From the NCBI GenBank assembly GCA_015067465.1, contig SVMK01000005.1, positions 1 to 54,984 on the forward strand: DNA of 54,984 bases, in the 5' to 3' direction. The translations under genes and the position numbers were made by a program. Shown here one piece after another: positions 44,660-53,547 of this stretch. A model generated the notes under the pieces. It was not told the origin of the DNA. It saw nothing but the letters and a program-made list of their open reading frames with translations, and ran no database searches. Every line of letters starts with the position of its first letter. Position 1 is the stretch's first letter. This stretch comes from Oscillospiraceae bacterium (lineage in GTDB: Bacteria > Bacillota > Clostridia > Oscillospirales > Oscillospiraceae).

Positions 44660-46171
44660 TTATTCTGCGAGGGGCTTCATCGTGGGGAACAGAATCACAT
44701 CGCGGATGGAATCGGTTCCGCAAAGCATCATGGCGCAGCGGTCAATGCCGAAGCCGAGACCGCCCGTGGGAGGCATACCGTATTCCAGAGCCAGAACAAA
44801 GTCGTCATCCATCATATCGGCTTCTTCATCGCCTTCCGCACGCTTTTCAGCCTGCTTCTTGAAGCGCTCGTACTGATCGATCGGGTCGTTCAGTTCGGAG
44901 AATGCATTGCCCATTTCGCAGCCGCAAATAAACATCTCGTAGCGCTCCGTCAGATGGGGATCTGCGGGGCTGCGCTTTGCAAGCGGGCTGACTTCAACGG
45001 GATACATGGTGATAAAGGTGGGCTGAATCAGCGTTTCCTCCACCTTCTGGTCGAAGGTTTCGTACAGGGCATTGCCCCAGGTCTTGTCCACGCCGTCCAT
45101 ATCCACGCCCACGCTCTTCGCCAGCGCAACGGCTGCTTCCGCGTCGCCTTCAATGGTCATAAAGTCCGCACCGGTGACTTCCTTGACAGCGTCTGCCATA
45201 GTCACGCGCTTCCAGGACGGGGTCAGGTCGATCTCGTTGCCGAGCCAGTTCACCTGATAGGTGCCGAGGATTTCCTTCGCCGCACCGGAGAGGATGCCTT
45301 CGAGGATGTCCATCATGCCGTCGAGGTTGGTGAAAGCCTGATACAGCTCGCAGGTGGTAAACTCGGGGTTATGCTTGGTGTCCATACCCTCGTTGCGGAA
45401 GATACGGCCAACTTCGTAAACGCGCTCCATACCGCCGACGATCAGACGCTTCAGGTGAAGCTCCGTGGCGATACGCATGTACATATCAATATCCAGCGTG
45501 TTGTGGTGGGTGATAAACGGACGTGCGTTTGCGCCGCCGGCGATGGGGCTGAGCACGGGCGTTTCAACCTCCATGAAGCCCAGGTCGTCGAGGTAGCGGC
45601 GAAGATAGGCAACAAACTTGCTGCGGATCTCAAAATTGCGCTTGCTCTCGGGATTCACAATCAGATCGACATAGCGCTGGCGGTAGCGCAGCTCCTTGTC
45701 GGTCAGGCCGTGAAACTTTTCAGGCAGAGGCTGGAGGGACTTGCTCAGGAGCTTGATATCCTTCACGCGGATGCTCATTTCGCCGCGCTGGGTGCGGAAC
45801 ACTTCGCCGCAAACGCCGACAATGTCGCCGATATCGTATTTCTTAAACTCGTCGTAGACCACTTCGTCCATCTCGTCGCGACGGGCATAAAGCTGAATGC
45901 GGCCGGATCTGTCCTGCAGGTCGCAGAAGCTGACCTTACCCATGCCGCGCTTGCTCATCAGACGGCCGCCGAGGGTGATGGTCCGGCCTTCCATCGCGTC
46001 GAAATTATCCTTCACTTCCTGCGCATGATGGCTCACATCATAACGGGTTTCAAAAAACGGATTCTTGCCCGCATCCTGCAGCGCTTTCAGCTTTTCGCGG
46101 CGAACGCGGAGAATCTCGCTGAGGTTCTGCTCTTCGCAGGGCTGCTGCTTATTGTTGTTTGCTTCACTCAT
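44660..46171 (-). CDS. lysS: Lysyl-tRNA synthetase, class II
   Basis: Charges tRNA-Lys. The 503-residue protein has an N-terminal OB-fold anticodon domain (ITLGGRLMSKRGMGKVSFCDLQD), then the class II core: FMEVETPVLSPIAGGANARPF (motif 1), YEVGRIFRNEGMDTKHNPEFT (motif 2) and GGLGFGIDRCAMMLCGTDSIRDVILFP (motif 3). It lies 18 bases after greA, so the pair is an operon, as in many Firmicutes. Confidence 0.97.
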   Translation of the reverse strand: MSEANNNKQQPCEEQNLSEILRVRREKLKALQDAGKNPFFETRYDVSHHAQEVKDNFDAMEGRTITLGGRLMSKRGMGKVSFCDLQDRSGRIQLYARRDEMDEVVYDEFKKYDIGDIVGVCGEVFRTQRGEMSIRVKDIKLLSKSLQPLPEKFHGLTDKELRYRQRYVDLIVNPESKRNFEIRSKFVAYLRRYLDDLGFMEVETPVLSPIAGGANARPFITHHNTLDIDMYMRIATELHLKRLIVGGMERVYEVGRIFRNEGMDTKHNPEFTTCELYQAFTNLDGMMDILEGILSGAAKEILGTYQVNWLGNEIDLTPSWKRVTMADAVKEVTGADFMTIEGDAEAAVALAKSVGVDMDGVDKTWGNALYETFDQKVEETLIQPTFITMYPVEVSPLAKRSPADPHLTERYEMFICGCEMGNAFSELNDPIDQYERFKKQAEKRAEGDEEADMMDDDFVLALEYGMPPTGGLGFGIDRCAMMLCGTDSIRDVILFPTMKPLAE

Positions 46172-46189
46172 TTTCTGTCTCTCCCCTGC

Positions 46190-46666
46190 TCAGTTTTCAA
46201 CACTCAGAATCTCAAAACGGAACTGACCTGCGGGCGCTTCTACCGTAACGGTTTCGCCGGCTGCGTGACCAAGAAGACCGCGGCCGAAGGGACTGTCGCT
46301 GGAAATCTGGCCCTTCAGAGGGTTGGCCTCCTGGGAACCGACGATCTGATAGGTCAGTTCGCTGTTGTCCTCAAGATCGCGCACCTTCACCATGCTGCCG
46401 TGGCCAACCTTGCCGACGGCGGTGGTGGCTTCGATGATTTCTGCGTTTTCAATCAGATTTTTAACTTCTGCAATGCGGGAATAGAGCTTGCCCTGCTCCG
46501 TTTTTGCTTCGTCATATTCGCTGTTTTCGCTCAGGTCGCCGAAGCTGCGGGCTTCTTTGATCTGTTCGGCAACTTCCTTTTCGCGAACCGTCTGGAGATA
46601 TTCCAGTTCCTGCTTAAGTTCATCCAGACGCGCCTGACTCATTTTGAATCTGTTTTCAGTACCCAT
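46190..46666 (-). CDS. greA: Transcription elongation factor GreA
   Basis: Rescues backtracked RNA polymerase by stimulating transcript cleavage. The 158-residue protein has an N-terminal coiled coil with the acidic tip (ARSFGDLSENSEYDEAKTEQG, where Asp/Glu enter the active site) and a C-terminal FKBP-like domain with VGSQEANPLKGQISSDSPFGRGLLGHAAGETV. Normal length. It is first in the greA-lysS operon behind a consensus promoter. Confidence 0.97.
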   Translation of the reverse strand: MGTENRFKMSQARLDELKQELEYLQTVREKEVAEQIKEARSFGDLSENSEYDEAKTEQGKLYSRIAEVKNLIENAEIIEATTAVGKVGHGSMVKVRDLEDNSELTYQIVGSQEANPLKGQISSDSPFGRGLLGHAAGETVTVEAPAGQFRFEILSVEN

Positions 46667-46729
46667 TTCAGTCTCCCTTATAGAAAAATACTGGATATAT
46701 ACATATTTAATAGCAATTCCACTTGACGT

Positions 46730-46758
46730 ATTATAAGTGGATTATCATCCCGTGTCAA
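46730..46758 (-). promoter_or_regulatory. Consensus promoter of greA-lysS
   Basis: TTGACA (46758-46753) and TATAAT (46735-46730) are exactly 17 bases apart, a perfect SigA match immediately after the malQ stop. A six-base inverted repeat CCACTT/AAGTGG flanks the -10 region. Confidence 0.92.
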
Positions 46759-46760
46759 GT

Positions 46761-48302
46761 TCAATCGGCGGCGGAGTTTTGTAATTGTTCGTCGCTGTCC
46801 GTCGCGTTCTGCGGTGCCCTGCCGTAGAGCTGCGTCCAGCGCGCCATCTCCGCTGCCAGCGCGGGGCGCAGGCGGCCACGCTTCAAGCGCCACTGCCAAT
46901 TACCCTGCGGAATGCCGGGGGAATTGATGCGGCTGTCTGCCCCGGTACCGAGCCAGTCCTGCATTTGCGCAATAAACACATTCGCCACGCTTGCCATGCC
47001 GGCGCGCAGCAGCTGCCGGCGCAGACGACCAACATTTTTCCCGCGGGGCAGTCCGAGATATTCAGACGCAAATTCCCGCTCATCTTCCGGCGCTTCGGCG
47101 CACCACGCGCCGAGCGGCTGATTATCATGCGTGCCTGTGTAACAAATGCATTTTTTTGAATATTTATGCGGAAGATAGTCGCTGTCCGCCTGCGGTGCAA
47201 AGGCAAACTGCAGCACCTTCATGCCCGGCCAGCCGCATTCGTTGAGCAGCGCCCCGACATCGGGCCCAAGCATGCCCAAATCCTCCGCAATATACTGCAG
47301 CTGCGGAAACCAGTCATTGAGCACGCCGAGCAGCTGCATTCCGGGTCCCTCAACCCATGTTCCGCCGCGGGCTGTTTCCGCACCGTAAGGCACAGCCCAA
47401 TAGCTCGCGAACGCGCGGAAATGGTCGATTCTTATGGCATCGCAGCGCTTTGCGGCTGCGGCAATGCGGCGAATCCACCAGCCGAATCCGTCCGCGCGCA
47501 TGGCGTCCCAATCGTAAAGCGGGTTGCCCCAGAGCTGACCGTCTTCGCAGAAATAATCCGGCGGAACGCCTGCTACCGCGGTGGGGAAACCCTGCGCATC
47601 CAGACTGAAAAACTGCGGCTGCGCCCAAACATCGGCGCTGTCCAGCGCAGCATAAATCGGCAGATCTCCGATAATTCCAATGCCGTTTTCTTTCGCATAA
47701 GCATGCATCGCATCCCACTGCTTTGCAAAAAGAAACTGAATATAAATATAAAAATCAATGTCGTCAGCCAACAGCGCGCGGTATTTTTCCAGCGCCGCTC
47801 GGTCGCGCATGCGCACTTCATCCGGCCATTCCGTCCAGCTTTTCATGCCGAAATACTGCTTCAGCGCCATGAAAAACGCATAGTCCGCCAACCAGTCGGC
47901 ATTTTCTGCGGCAAAGGCATCCACCTCCGCACGGTCGCGCGGCAGTCCCCGGCTCGCAGCAAGGCGGAGAATGGGGAAGCGATTTTCCCAAAGTTTGCCG
48001 TAGTCCACACGTTCGCTGTCTTCGCCCCAGTCCGCCGCAGTAAGCTCCTCAGGCCGCAGCAGTCCGTCCGCCGCAAGCATATCAAGGTCAATAAAATACG
48101 GGTTGCCGGCAAAAACGGACACGCTTTGATACGGCGAGTCGCCGAACCCGGTGGGGCTCAGCGGCAGCACCTGCCACCAGCGTTGCTTCGCCGCGGCAAG
48201 AAAATCGATGAATTCATAGGCGGCTTTGCCCATGGTTCCGATGCCGTAAGGCGACGGCAAACACGAAACAGGCAGAATCACACCGCAGCTTCTTTCCATC
48301 AT
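46761..48302 (-). CDS. malQ: 4-alpha-glucanotransferase (amylomaltase)
   Basis: Transfers glucan chains between maltodextrins or glycogen. The 513-residue GH77 enzyme begins MMERSCGVILPVSCLPSPYGIG. It has AIRIDHFRAF with the catalytic Asp nucleophile, YIAEDLGMLGPDV with the acid/base Glu and CYTGTHDNQPLGAW with the third Asp. The start is ATG 48300-48302 (or TTG two codons upstream), with AAAGGA just before. No other maltose or glycogen gene is here, and it may be read from the ftsEX operon upstream despite a terminator. Confidence 0.93.
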   Translation of the reverse strand: MMERSCGVILPVSCLPSPYGIGTMGKAAYEFIDFLAAAKQRWWQVLPLSPTGFGDSPYQSVSVFAGNPYFIDLDMLAADGLLRPEELTAADWGEDSERVDYGKLWENRFPILRLAASRGLPRDRAEVDAFAAENADWLADYAFFMALKQYFGMKSWTEWPDEVRMRDRAALEKYRALLADDIDFYIYIQFLFAKQWDAMHAYAKENGIGIIGDLPIYAALDSADVWAQPQFFSLDAQGFPTAVAGVPPDYFCEDGQLWGNPLYDWDAMRADGFGWWIRRIAAAAKRCDAIRIDHFRAFASYWAVPYGAETARGGTWVEGPGMQLLGVLNDWFPQLQYIAEDLGMLGPDVGALLNECGWPGMKVLQFAFAPQADSDYLPHKYSKKCICYTGTHDNQPLGAWCAEAPEDEREFASEYLGLPRGKNVGRLRRQLLRAGMASVANVFIAQMQDWLGTGADSRINSPGIPQGNWQWRLKRGRLRPALAAEMARWTQLYGRAPQNATDSDEQLQNSAAD

Positions 48303-48338
48303 AGCCAATGTTTCCTTTCACACGACCACATCGAAAAC

Positions 48339-48363
48339 GGGGCGGGCGCTTTCCGCCCGCCCC
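48339..48363 (-). terminator. Terminator after the M23 peptidase gene
   Basis: GGGGCGGGCG and its complement form a perfect 10-base-pair stem with a 5-base loop, about 40 bases after the peptidase stop; GTTTTC follows on the minus strand. It separates the ftsEX operon from malQ. Confidence 0.8.
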
Positions 48364-48405
48364 CAGTTATCATATGGACGCAGTTTCTTTTTATGATTGT
48401 TCCGC

Positions 48406-49701
48406 TCAGGCATCGGCTGCGTAGCTGAAGCCAACGCCGGAGAAATAGCTCACGGGGTTCACACAGCTGCCGTTGACACGAACCTCGAAATGAAGATGCG
48501 GTCCGGTGGAATAGCCGGTGGAACCGACATAGCCGATGGTCTGTCCCGCATAAACGCTGTCGCCAACGGAGACGGAGGGCATGGCGTTCATATGGGCGTA
48601 GAGCGTGGTAGTACCGTTTGCATGGTAAATCACGCAATAGTAGCCGTAGGAATCGCTGTATTCGGAGATGCTGACCGTACCGCCGGCCGCCGCGTTGATG
48701 GAGGCACCGTAGCCTGCGCCGACGTCAACGCCGGAGTGGTATTTCGTGGTGCCGAAAATGGGATGGACACGATAGCCGAAGCGGGAGGTAATGTAGGTGC
48801 AGGAAGGCACGGGCCAGGTGTAGTATGTTCCGGCAGAGGATGTGCCCACGCCGGCCGCCGCCTGCTGACGCTTCTGCTCGGCAAGCTTGCGCTGGGATTC
48901 CTCCCAAGCCTTACGCGCGGCTTCTTCCGCCGCCTTCTGCGCTTTCAGTTCAGCAACTTTCTTGTCGATTTTCGCCTGAACTTCGCTTTCAAGTGCTTCG
49001 TTTTCTTCAAACACAGCAGTGTAAAGCTCAATGTCCTCTTCCAGTTCGGCAATCATGGTGTAAGCCACCTCGATCTGGTGCTCAAGACGCTCTTTCTCTT
49101 CAAGCAGTTCCTCGCGCTTGATTTCCTGATCGCGCTGGATTTCTTCATATTCCGCTTTTACCTGCTGAACATGCTCGCGCGCGGCGATATATTCATCTTT
49201 GATGTTGCGGTCGTTGCGGACAATGTCGAGCACATCGTTGAGTCGGCCGAGGAAATCTGTCAGGCTGGAGGCTTCAAACACAAAGGAAACATAGTTCCAC
49301 TTGTTGGTTTCTTCCATGGTGCGGGCGCGGGCGCAATAGCGGGCAAACTGCTCTTCTTCCGCCGCAATCGCTTCCTCAACCTCAACGGCCTTATCCTCGA
49401 TCATTTTGTCATAAAGTGCAATCTGTTCATTGATCAGTTCAATGTCCTGCCGATTCAGCTCATTTTGCTTGTCAAGCGCAACTTTTTTTTCGATGACGGC
49501 GTTCATCTCGCTTTTCAGCGCATCAATCTGTTCCTGAACATCCTTTTGCTGCTCGCGGATAGCGTCGCGCTGCGCCTGCAGCGCATCGATCTCTTTCTGG
49601 GTAACGGCATGAACGCCGACCGTTGCGATCATGGACGCAATACCGAGCACCAGCAGGACCGCCAGCGTCAGGCATACAACTCTTGTAAACTTTTTGGACA
49701 T
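48406..49701 (-). CDS. Secreted coiled-coil M23 peptidase (PcsB/EnvC-like)
   Basis: Putative murein hydrolase worked by FtsEX at division. It has 431 residues: a signal sequence at about 1-33 (SKKFTRVVCLTLAVLLVLGIASMIATVGVHA), a long coiled coil to about 300 and a C-terminal LytM domain. The zinc ligands are visible in YHSGVDVGAG and HLHFEV. ATG 49699-49701 has AAAGGAG upstream; the 15 codons before it lie over the gap after ftsX. It is 41 bases after ftsX, so it belongs to the cdaR-ftsE-ftsX operon. Confidence 0.93.
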   Translation of the reverse strand: MSKKFTRVVCLTLAVLLVLGIASMIATVGVHAVTQKEIDALQAQRDAIREQQKDVQEQIDALKSEMNAVIEKKVALDKQNELNRQDIELINEQIALYDKMIEDKAVEVEEAIAAEEEQFARYCARARTMEETNKWNYVSFVFEASSLTDFLGRLNDVLDIVRNDRNIKDEYIAAREHVQQVKAEYEEIQRDQEIKREELLEEKERLEHQIEVAYTMIAELEEDIELYTAVFEENEALESEVQAKIDKKVAELKAQKAAEEAARKAWEESQRKLAEQKRQQAAAGVGTSSAGTYYTWPVPSCTYITSRFGYRVHPIFGTTKYHSGVDVGAGYGASINAAAGGTVSISEYSDSYGYYCVIYHANGTTTLYAHMNAMPSVSVGDSVYAGQTIGYVGSTGYSTGPHLHFEVRVNGSCVNPVSYFSGVGFSYAADA

Positions 49702-49742
49702 AAAAAATCTCCTTTGCTTCGACGCGGGCGTCGTGTAAAAAA

Positions 49743-50636
49743 TCACACCTTCAGATAGTTGCGGATTGCAATGATGCTGCCAAATGTGCCGACAATGATG
49801 CCAACTGCAAGATAAACCACAAGAACAGAAAGCTGGAGCGAGCTGAAGGTGGGGATCACGAGAATGCTCGCAATCATGCCCGTTGCAATTTTATTGCACA
49901 TGAACGAATAAACGCCCCAGATCAGGAAAAATGCGATTGCGCCGCCAAGCAGGCCGAGGATCAGCCCCTCAACAACGAAGGGGCAGCGAATAAACGCATT
50001 GTTTGCGCCGACCATTTTCATAATGCCAATCTCTTCGCGGCGGCTGAACGTGGCCAGCTTGATGGTGTTTTGCATGATGAAAACAGAAACAATAAACAGA
50101 ATCAGAATCAAAATTGCAGACACAATGCTGACAACGTTGCGCAGCGCGATAAAGCCGCGGCTGAGTTCTCTCGCCGCACTGGTTTCCGCGATGCCGTTAA
50201 CCGCTTTCACGGCCTCATCCGTGCGGTCAAGCAGGGCAAGGTCGTTCATATAAATCACATAGCGGTTGCGGAATACGGAGGGCGTCAGGTCGGAGAACAT
50301 TTCTTCATCCTCTTCGCTGTATTGGGAAACGAAGTTGTTCATCGCTTCCTCGCGGGAAACAAATTCCACGGATTTCACATTTTCGATCGCTTCCAGACGC
50401 GCGCCGATCTCGCGTGCCTCGTCTTCGGGCAGATGCTCTTCCACAAACGCGAGAATTTCGTTTTGCTGCTCCAGATTATCAATGTTCAGATCAACAATAT
50501 AAGCCAGAACGGAGAACACGCCCATAATCAGCAGACATGCCACAATCACCATAACGCAGGCGAAAGACATGAATCCGTGGGTAAAGATACTCAAAAAGCC
50601 CTCTTTGAGGAGGTATGCAAATCTGTTAAGCTTCAT
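49743..50636 (-). CDS. ftsX: Cell-division ABC transporter permease FtsX
   Basis: Membrane half of FtsEX, which transmits ATP hydrolysis to an extracellular hydrolase. The 297-residue protein has four membrane segments: one near the N-terminus (FMSFACVMVIVACLLIMGVFSVLAYIV), a large extracellular loop, then three toward the C-terminus including GLILGLLGGAIAFFLIWGVYSF and LVVYLAVGIIVGTFGSIIA. I start at ATG 50634-50636 (MKLNRFAYLLKEGF); longer frames overlap ftsE too far. It overlaps ftsE by 11 bases. Confidence 0.94.
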   Translation of the reverse strand: MKLNRFAYLLKEGFLSIFTHGFMSFACVMVIVACLLIMGVFSVLAYIVDLNIDNLEQQNEILAFVEEHLPEDEAREIGARLEAIENVKSVEFVSREEAMNNFVSQYSEEDEEMFSDLTPSVFRNRYVIYMNDLALLDRTDEAVKAVNGIAETSAARELSRGFIALRNVVSIVSAILILILFIVSVFIMQNTIKLATFSRREEIGIMKMVGANNAFIRCPFVVEGLILGLLGGAIAFFLIWGVYSFMCNKIATGMIASILVIPTFSSLQLSVLVVYLAVGIIVGTFGSIIAIRNYLKV

Positions 50637-51315
50637 GACCGTAATACCCACCCGTTCTGTCGCTGACCACTTTGCCGTTTTCGATGGAGATAACTCTCTT
50701 TGCAAAGGCGTTGACAAGTTCTTTTTCATGGGTCACAACCAGAACGGTCGTTCCCAACTCGTTGATTTTCTGCAGCAGGAGCATCAGTTCCAGGCTCTTT
50801 GCAGGGTCCAGGTTACCGGTAGGCTCATCCGCAATGATCAGACGCGGCGAATTCACCAGCGCACGGGCAACCGCAACACGCTGCTGCTCGCCGCCGGAAA
50901 GTTCCTGCGGCAAACGCTTTTCGCGGCCTTCCAGACCCACAAGCTTCAGCACATAGGGCACGCGCTCGCGAATCTCGCGCTTGCTCGCACCGACAATATG
51001 CATGGCAAATGCAACATTTTCGTAAACAGACTTGTCCTCAATCAGGCGGAAGTCCTGGAAAATAACACCGAGCGTGCGGCGAAGCGCCGGCAAACGGCGG
51101 CGGCGAATGGTGCGAAGATCATAGCCGTTGATCTCCAGTTCGCCGGAGTCAGCCTGAACTTCACCCGTCAGGAGCTTGATAATGGTGGTTTTTCCGCTGC
51201 CGGAGGGGCCGACGAGGAAGACAAATTCGCCCTCTGCAATATCCAGGGAGAGATTGTCCGCCGCCAACGTGCCGCTGCTGCGGTACTGCATTGAAACATC
51301 TTTCAAATGAACCAT
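50626..51315 (-). CDS. ftsE: Cell-division ABC transporter ATPase FtsE
   Basis: ATPase half of FtsEX. The 229-residue protein has Walker A GPSGSGKTT at 36-44, ABC signature LSGGEQQRVAVARAL, Walker B RLIIADEPTGNLD and a His-loop VVTHEKEL. It is 41 bases after the cdaR-type gene and overlaps ftsX, with which it forms the complex. Confidence 0.96.
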   Translation of the reverse strand: MVHLKDVSMQYRSSGTLAADNLSLDIAEGEFVFLVGPSGSGKTTIIKLLTGEVQADSGELEINGYDLRTIRRRRLPALRRTLGVIFQDFRLIEDKSVYENVAFAMHIVGASKREIRERVPYVLKLVGLEGREKRLPQELSGGEQQRVAVARALVNSPRLIIADEPTGNLDPAKSLELMLLLQKINELGTTVLVVTHEKELVNAFAKRVISIENGKVVSDRTGGYYGHEA

Positions 51316-51356
51316 AGGTTATTTCTCTTTTCTTGTTTCGTGTTTGCCTCGCAGTA

Positions 51357-52448
51357 TCAGTACTGCTTGTTCTGAGAGTTGAGATATTTCTTAACCATCA
51401 GCGCAACCTTGAAAACGATTGCGTGGTCAAACTCACGCAGATCAAGGCCGGTGAGCTTCTTGATCTTTTCAAGGCGATAAACCAGCGTGTTTCTGTGAAC
51501 GAACAGCTTGCGGCTCGTTTCGGAAACGTTCAGATTGTTCTCAAAGAACTTGTTGATGGTATAAAGCGTTTCCTGTCCCAGCGCTTCAATGGGGTTTTTC
51601 TTGAAAACTTCCTGCAGGAACATCTCGCAAAGCGTTGTGGGAAGCTGGTAAACGATGCGGCCGAGACCGAGATTTTCGTAGTTGATCACGCTCTTGTCAT
51701 CGTCAAACACCTTGCCGACTTCGATGGCAACCTGTGCTTCCTTGTAGCGGTCAGCCAGCTCGCGCAGATGACGCGCCGTAGTGCCGATACCGATAACAAC
51801 CTTAACGCCCAGCTCGCGTGCCAGCGCCTTTTCGATGCTTTCCGCGATGGCAAACAGTTCTGCCGTTTCGAATTCGGGCTGCATCTCCTTGGTGAGAACC
51901 AGATCGGTTTCGGAAATGCTGAGGACAAAGTCCTTCTGGCGGTCGGGGAACAGATTCTGCAAAACTTCGATCGCCGCAACGTCTGTTTTTTCAATCTGAC
52001 GGATCAGAAATACCACGCGGGGAACATCGGCCGAGAAATGCAGTTCCTTCGCGCGAACATAAACGTCGCCCGGCAAAATATTGTCGGAAATAATGTTCTT
52101 GATAAAGGTAGACTTGTCGTGCTTTTCCTCATAGTTGGTCTTCGCCTCGTTCATTGCAACGGAGGCAAGAACACAAACGCAGCGGGCCGTTGCGTCCGTT
52201 CCGCCGACAAACACGGCATAGTCAAAGTGGCTGTCCGGTCCGCCGAGCAGCTTGTAGGAGCGTTCCGCAGTGGTAATCACCTGATCGCCGGTTTCGGCAG
52301 CAAGGCTCTGAACATCGTCGTGATAAGAGCCGATCATGGTAAGTTCACTGCAGGCAACAACGAAGCCCTGATCGTCAACAACGCCGATCACGCGATCCGT
52401 CGCGTCCTTCATCTGGATAATGACACTCTGAAAAATTCTGCTGGACAT
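51357..52448 (-). CDS. CdaR/PucR-family transcriptional regulator
   Basis: A 363-residue regulator. The N-terminal part (about 1-130, MSSRIFQSVIIQMKDATDRVIGVVDDQGFVVAC...) looks like the sugar-diacid recognition domain of CdaR. The middle has a degenerate GGDEF-like fold, and the C-terminus carries a PucR-type helix-turn-helix: NKFFENNLNVSETSRKLFVHRNTLVYRLEKIKKLTGLDLREFDHAIVFKVA. It precedes ftsE by 41 bases behind its own promoter and may control the ftsEX-M23 operon. The inducer is unknown. Confidence 0.85.
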   Translation of the reverse strand: MSSRIFQSVIIQMKDATDRVIGVVDDQGFVVACSELTMIGSYHDDVQSLAAETGDQVITTAERSYKLLGGPDSHFDYAVFVGGTDATARCVCVLASVAMNEAKTNYEEKHDKSTFIKNIISDNILPGDVYVRAKELHFSADVPRVVFLIRQIEKTDVAAIEVLQNLFPDRQKDFVLSISETDLVLTKEMQPEFETAELFAIAESIEKALARELGVKVVIGIGTTARHLRELADRYKEAQVAIEVGKVFDDDKSVINYENLGLGRIVYQLPTTLCEMFLQEVFKKNPIEALGQETLYTINKFFENNLNVSETSRKLFVHRNTLVYRLEKIKKLTGLDLREFDHAIVFKVALMVKKYLNSQNKQY

Positions 52449-52532
52449 TTATATATCCTCCCTTAACATCATTTTTGCATCATATTCTGCGGAATGGTGC
52501 TATTTTCAGCGACATTTAATCATGCAAAATAT

Positions 52533-52561
52533 ATAATACATGATTTCTGTGCATATTTCAA
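52533..52561 (-). promoter_or_regulatory. Promoter of the cdaR-ftsE-ftsX-M23 operon
   Basis: TTGAAA (52561-52556) and TATTAT (52538-52533) are 17 bases apart in an A+T-rich 245-base gap (52449-52693), giving a leader of about 80 bases before the regulator's ATG. Nothing else clear is in this gap. Confidence 0.8.
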
Positions 52562-52677
52562 TAAAAAAAGCAAAATTCCTATCATTTTTTTATTTCCATC
52601 ATGTGAATAATAATAATTTATTGCTGCTGTTTTGTATTATTTCCGCAAAACATGCCGTATTTTCCCGCTTCTCAATA

Positions 52678-52716
52678 AAAATGACGGAAACGCTCATTTT
52701 TCGTTTCCGTCATTTT
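52678..52716 (-). terminator. Terminator overlapping the end of the pseudouridine synthase gene
   Basis: A perfect 15-base-pair stem (AAAATGACGGAAACG and complement) with a 9-base loop; the gene's TGA stop (52696-52694) lies in the loop, and T-rich sequence follows on the minus strand. Confidence 0.82.
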
Positions 52717-53437
52717 CACATATATCCTCCGAAGCGAACACGGCAGCAATCTCCGCCTCCGTCAGTTCGCGGTAGTCACCGGGACGCAGCTCCTCATCGA
52801 GGTTCAACGCGCCGATGCGCTGACGGTGCAGCGCCGTTACATGCTTGCCACGCGAGGCAAACATGCGCTTGACCTGATGGTACTTCCCCTCAAACACGGT
52901 TACCAACCCCACCGAAGGCCGCAGGATGCGCAGCTGCGCCGGCATGCACTGCGTTCCGTCGCCAAGGGTCAGCCCCTCCGAAAAGGCCTGAACGTCCGCT
53001 TCATCCAAAACGCCGTCCACAGCCGCCCGGTAAAGCTTCGGCACACGCTTTTTCGGCGAAATCACGCGATGGGCAAAATCGCCGTCGTTCGTCAAAAGCA
53101 GCAGGCCGGTGGTGTCCTTGTCAAGCCGTCCGACAGGAAACAGCCCCTGACGCTGCAGCTGCGGCGACAGCAGGTCGATCACGGTTTCCTGTTTGGAGTC
53201 CTCCGTTGCAGAGAGAATTCCGCCGGGTTTGTGCAACATGATATAGCGATTTTTGCTGCAGGATATCTGTTCTCCGTCAATACAGATCACAGCTGTTTCC
53301 GAAGCATATTTTTCTTCCGCAAGGCGCGGCACCCGTCCGTTCACCGTTACGCGCCCGCTGCGAATCAGCGCTTTCGCCTCGCTGCGCGAAGCCACACCGC
53401 TGTCCGCGATCAGTTTGTCGAGCCTTGTCAGTGCCAT
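52694..53437 (-). CDS. Pseudouridine synthase, RsuA/RluB family
   Basis: Isomerises a uridine in rRNA to pseudouridine. The 247-residue protein has an N-terminal S4 RNA-binding domain (TRLDKLIADSGVASRSEAKALIRSGRVTVNG) and a catalytic domain with FPVGRLDKDTTGLLLLTNDGDFAHRV, where the Asp after RL is catalytic. GKYHQVKRMFASRGKHVTALHR is the RsuA-type motif. Length and KYHQVKRM favour RsuA (16S U516), but RluB-type 23S activity cannot be excluded. ATG 53435-53437 has GGGAGGGA upstream. Confidence 0.9.
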   Translation of the reverse strand: MALTRLDKLIADSGVASRSEAKALIRSGRVTVNGRVPRLAEEKYASETAVICIDGEQISCSKNRYIMLHKPGGILSATEDSKQETVIDLLSPQLQRQGLFPVGRLDKDTTGLLLLTNDGDFAHRVISPKKRVPKLYRAAVDGVLDEADVQAFSEGLTLGDGTQCMPAQLRILRPSVGLVTVFEGKYHQVKRMFASRGKHVTALHRQRIGALNLDEELRPGDYRELTEAEIAAVFASEDICENDGNEK

Positions 53438-53491
53438 TGTAAGTCCCTCCCGAAACCGGCACACCATACATGCCGACTGCTTTTTTCGTAA

Positions 53492-53520
53492 TTATATCAT
53501 ATTTTGTCCGCTTTTTGAAT
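53492..53520 (-). promoter_or_regulatory. Promoter of the pseudouridine synthase gene
   Basis: TTCAAA (53520-53515) and TATAAT (53497-53492) are exactly 17 bases apart, about 55 bases before the start codon. Confidence 0.8.
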
Positions 53521-53547
53521 AAGCATGTTGCAAAGAGGTGAAAGGAA

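Noticed and set aside
46667-46760. Possible T-box or riboswitch in the greA-lysS leader
   Set aside because: The leader is short, with only a promoter and a six-base inverted repeat; no conserved riboswitch element is visible.
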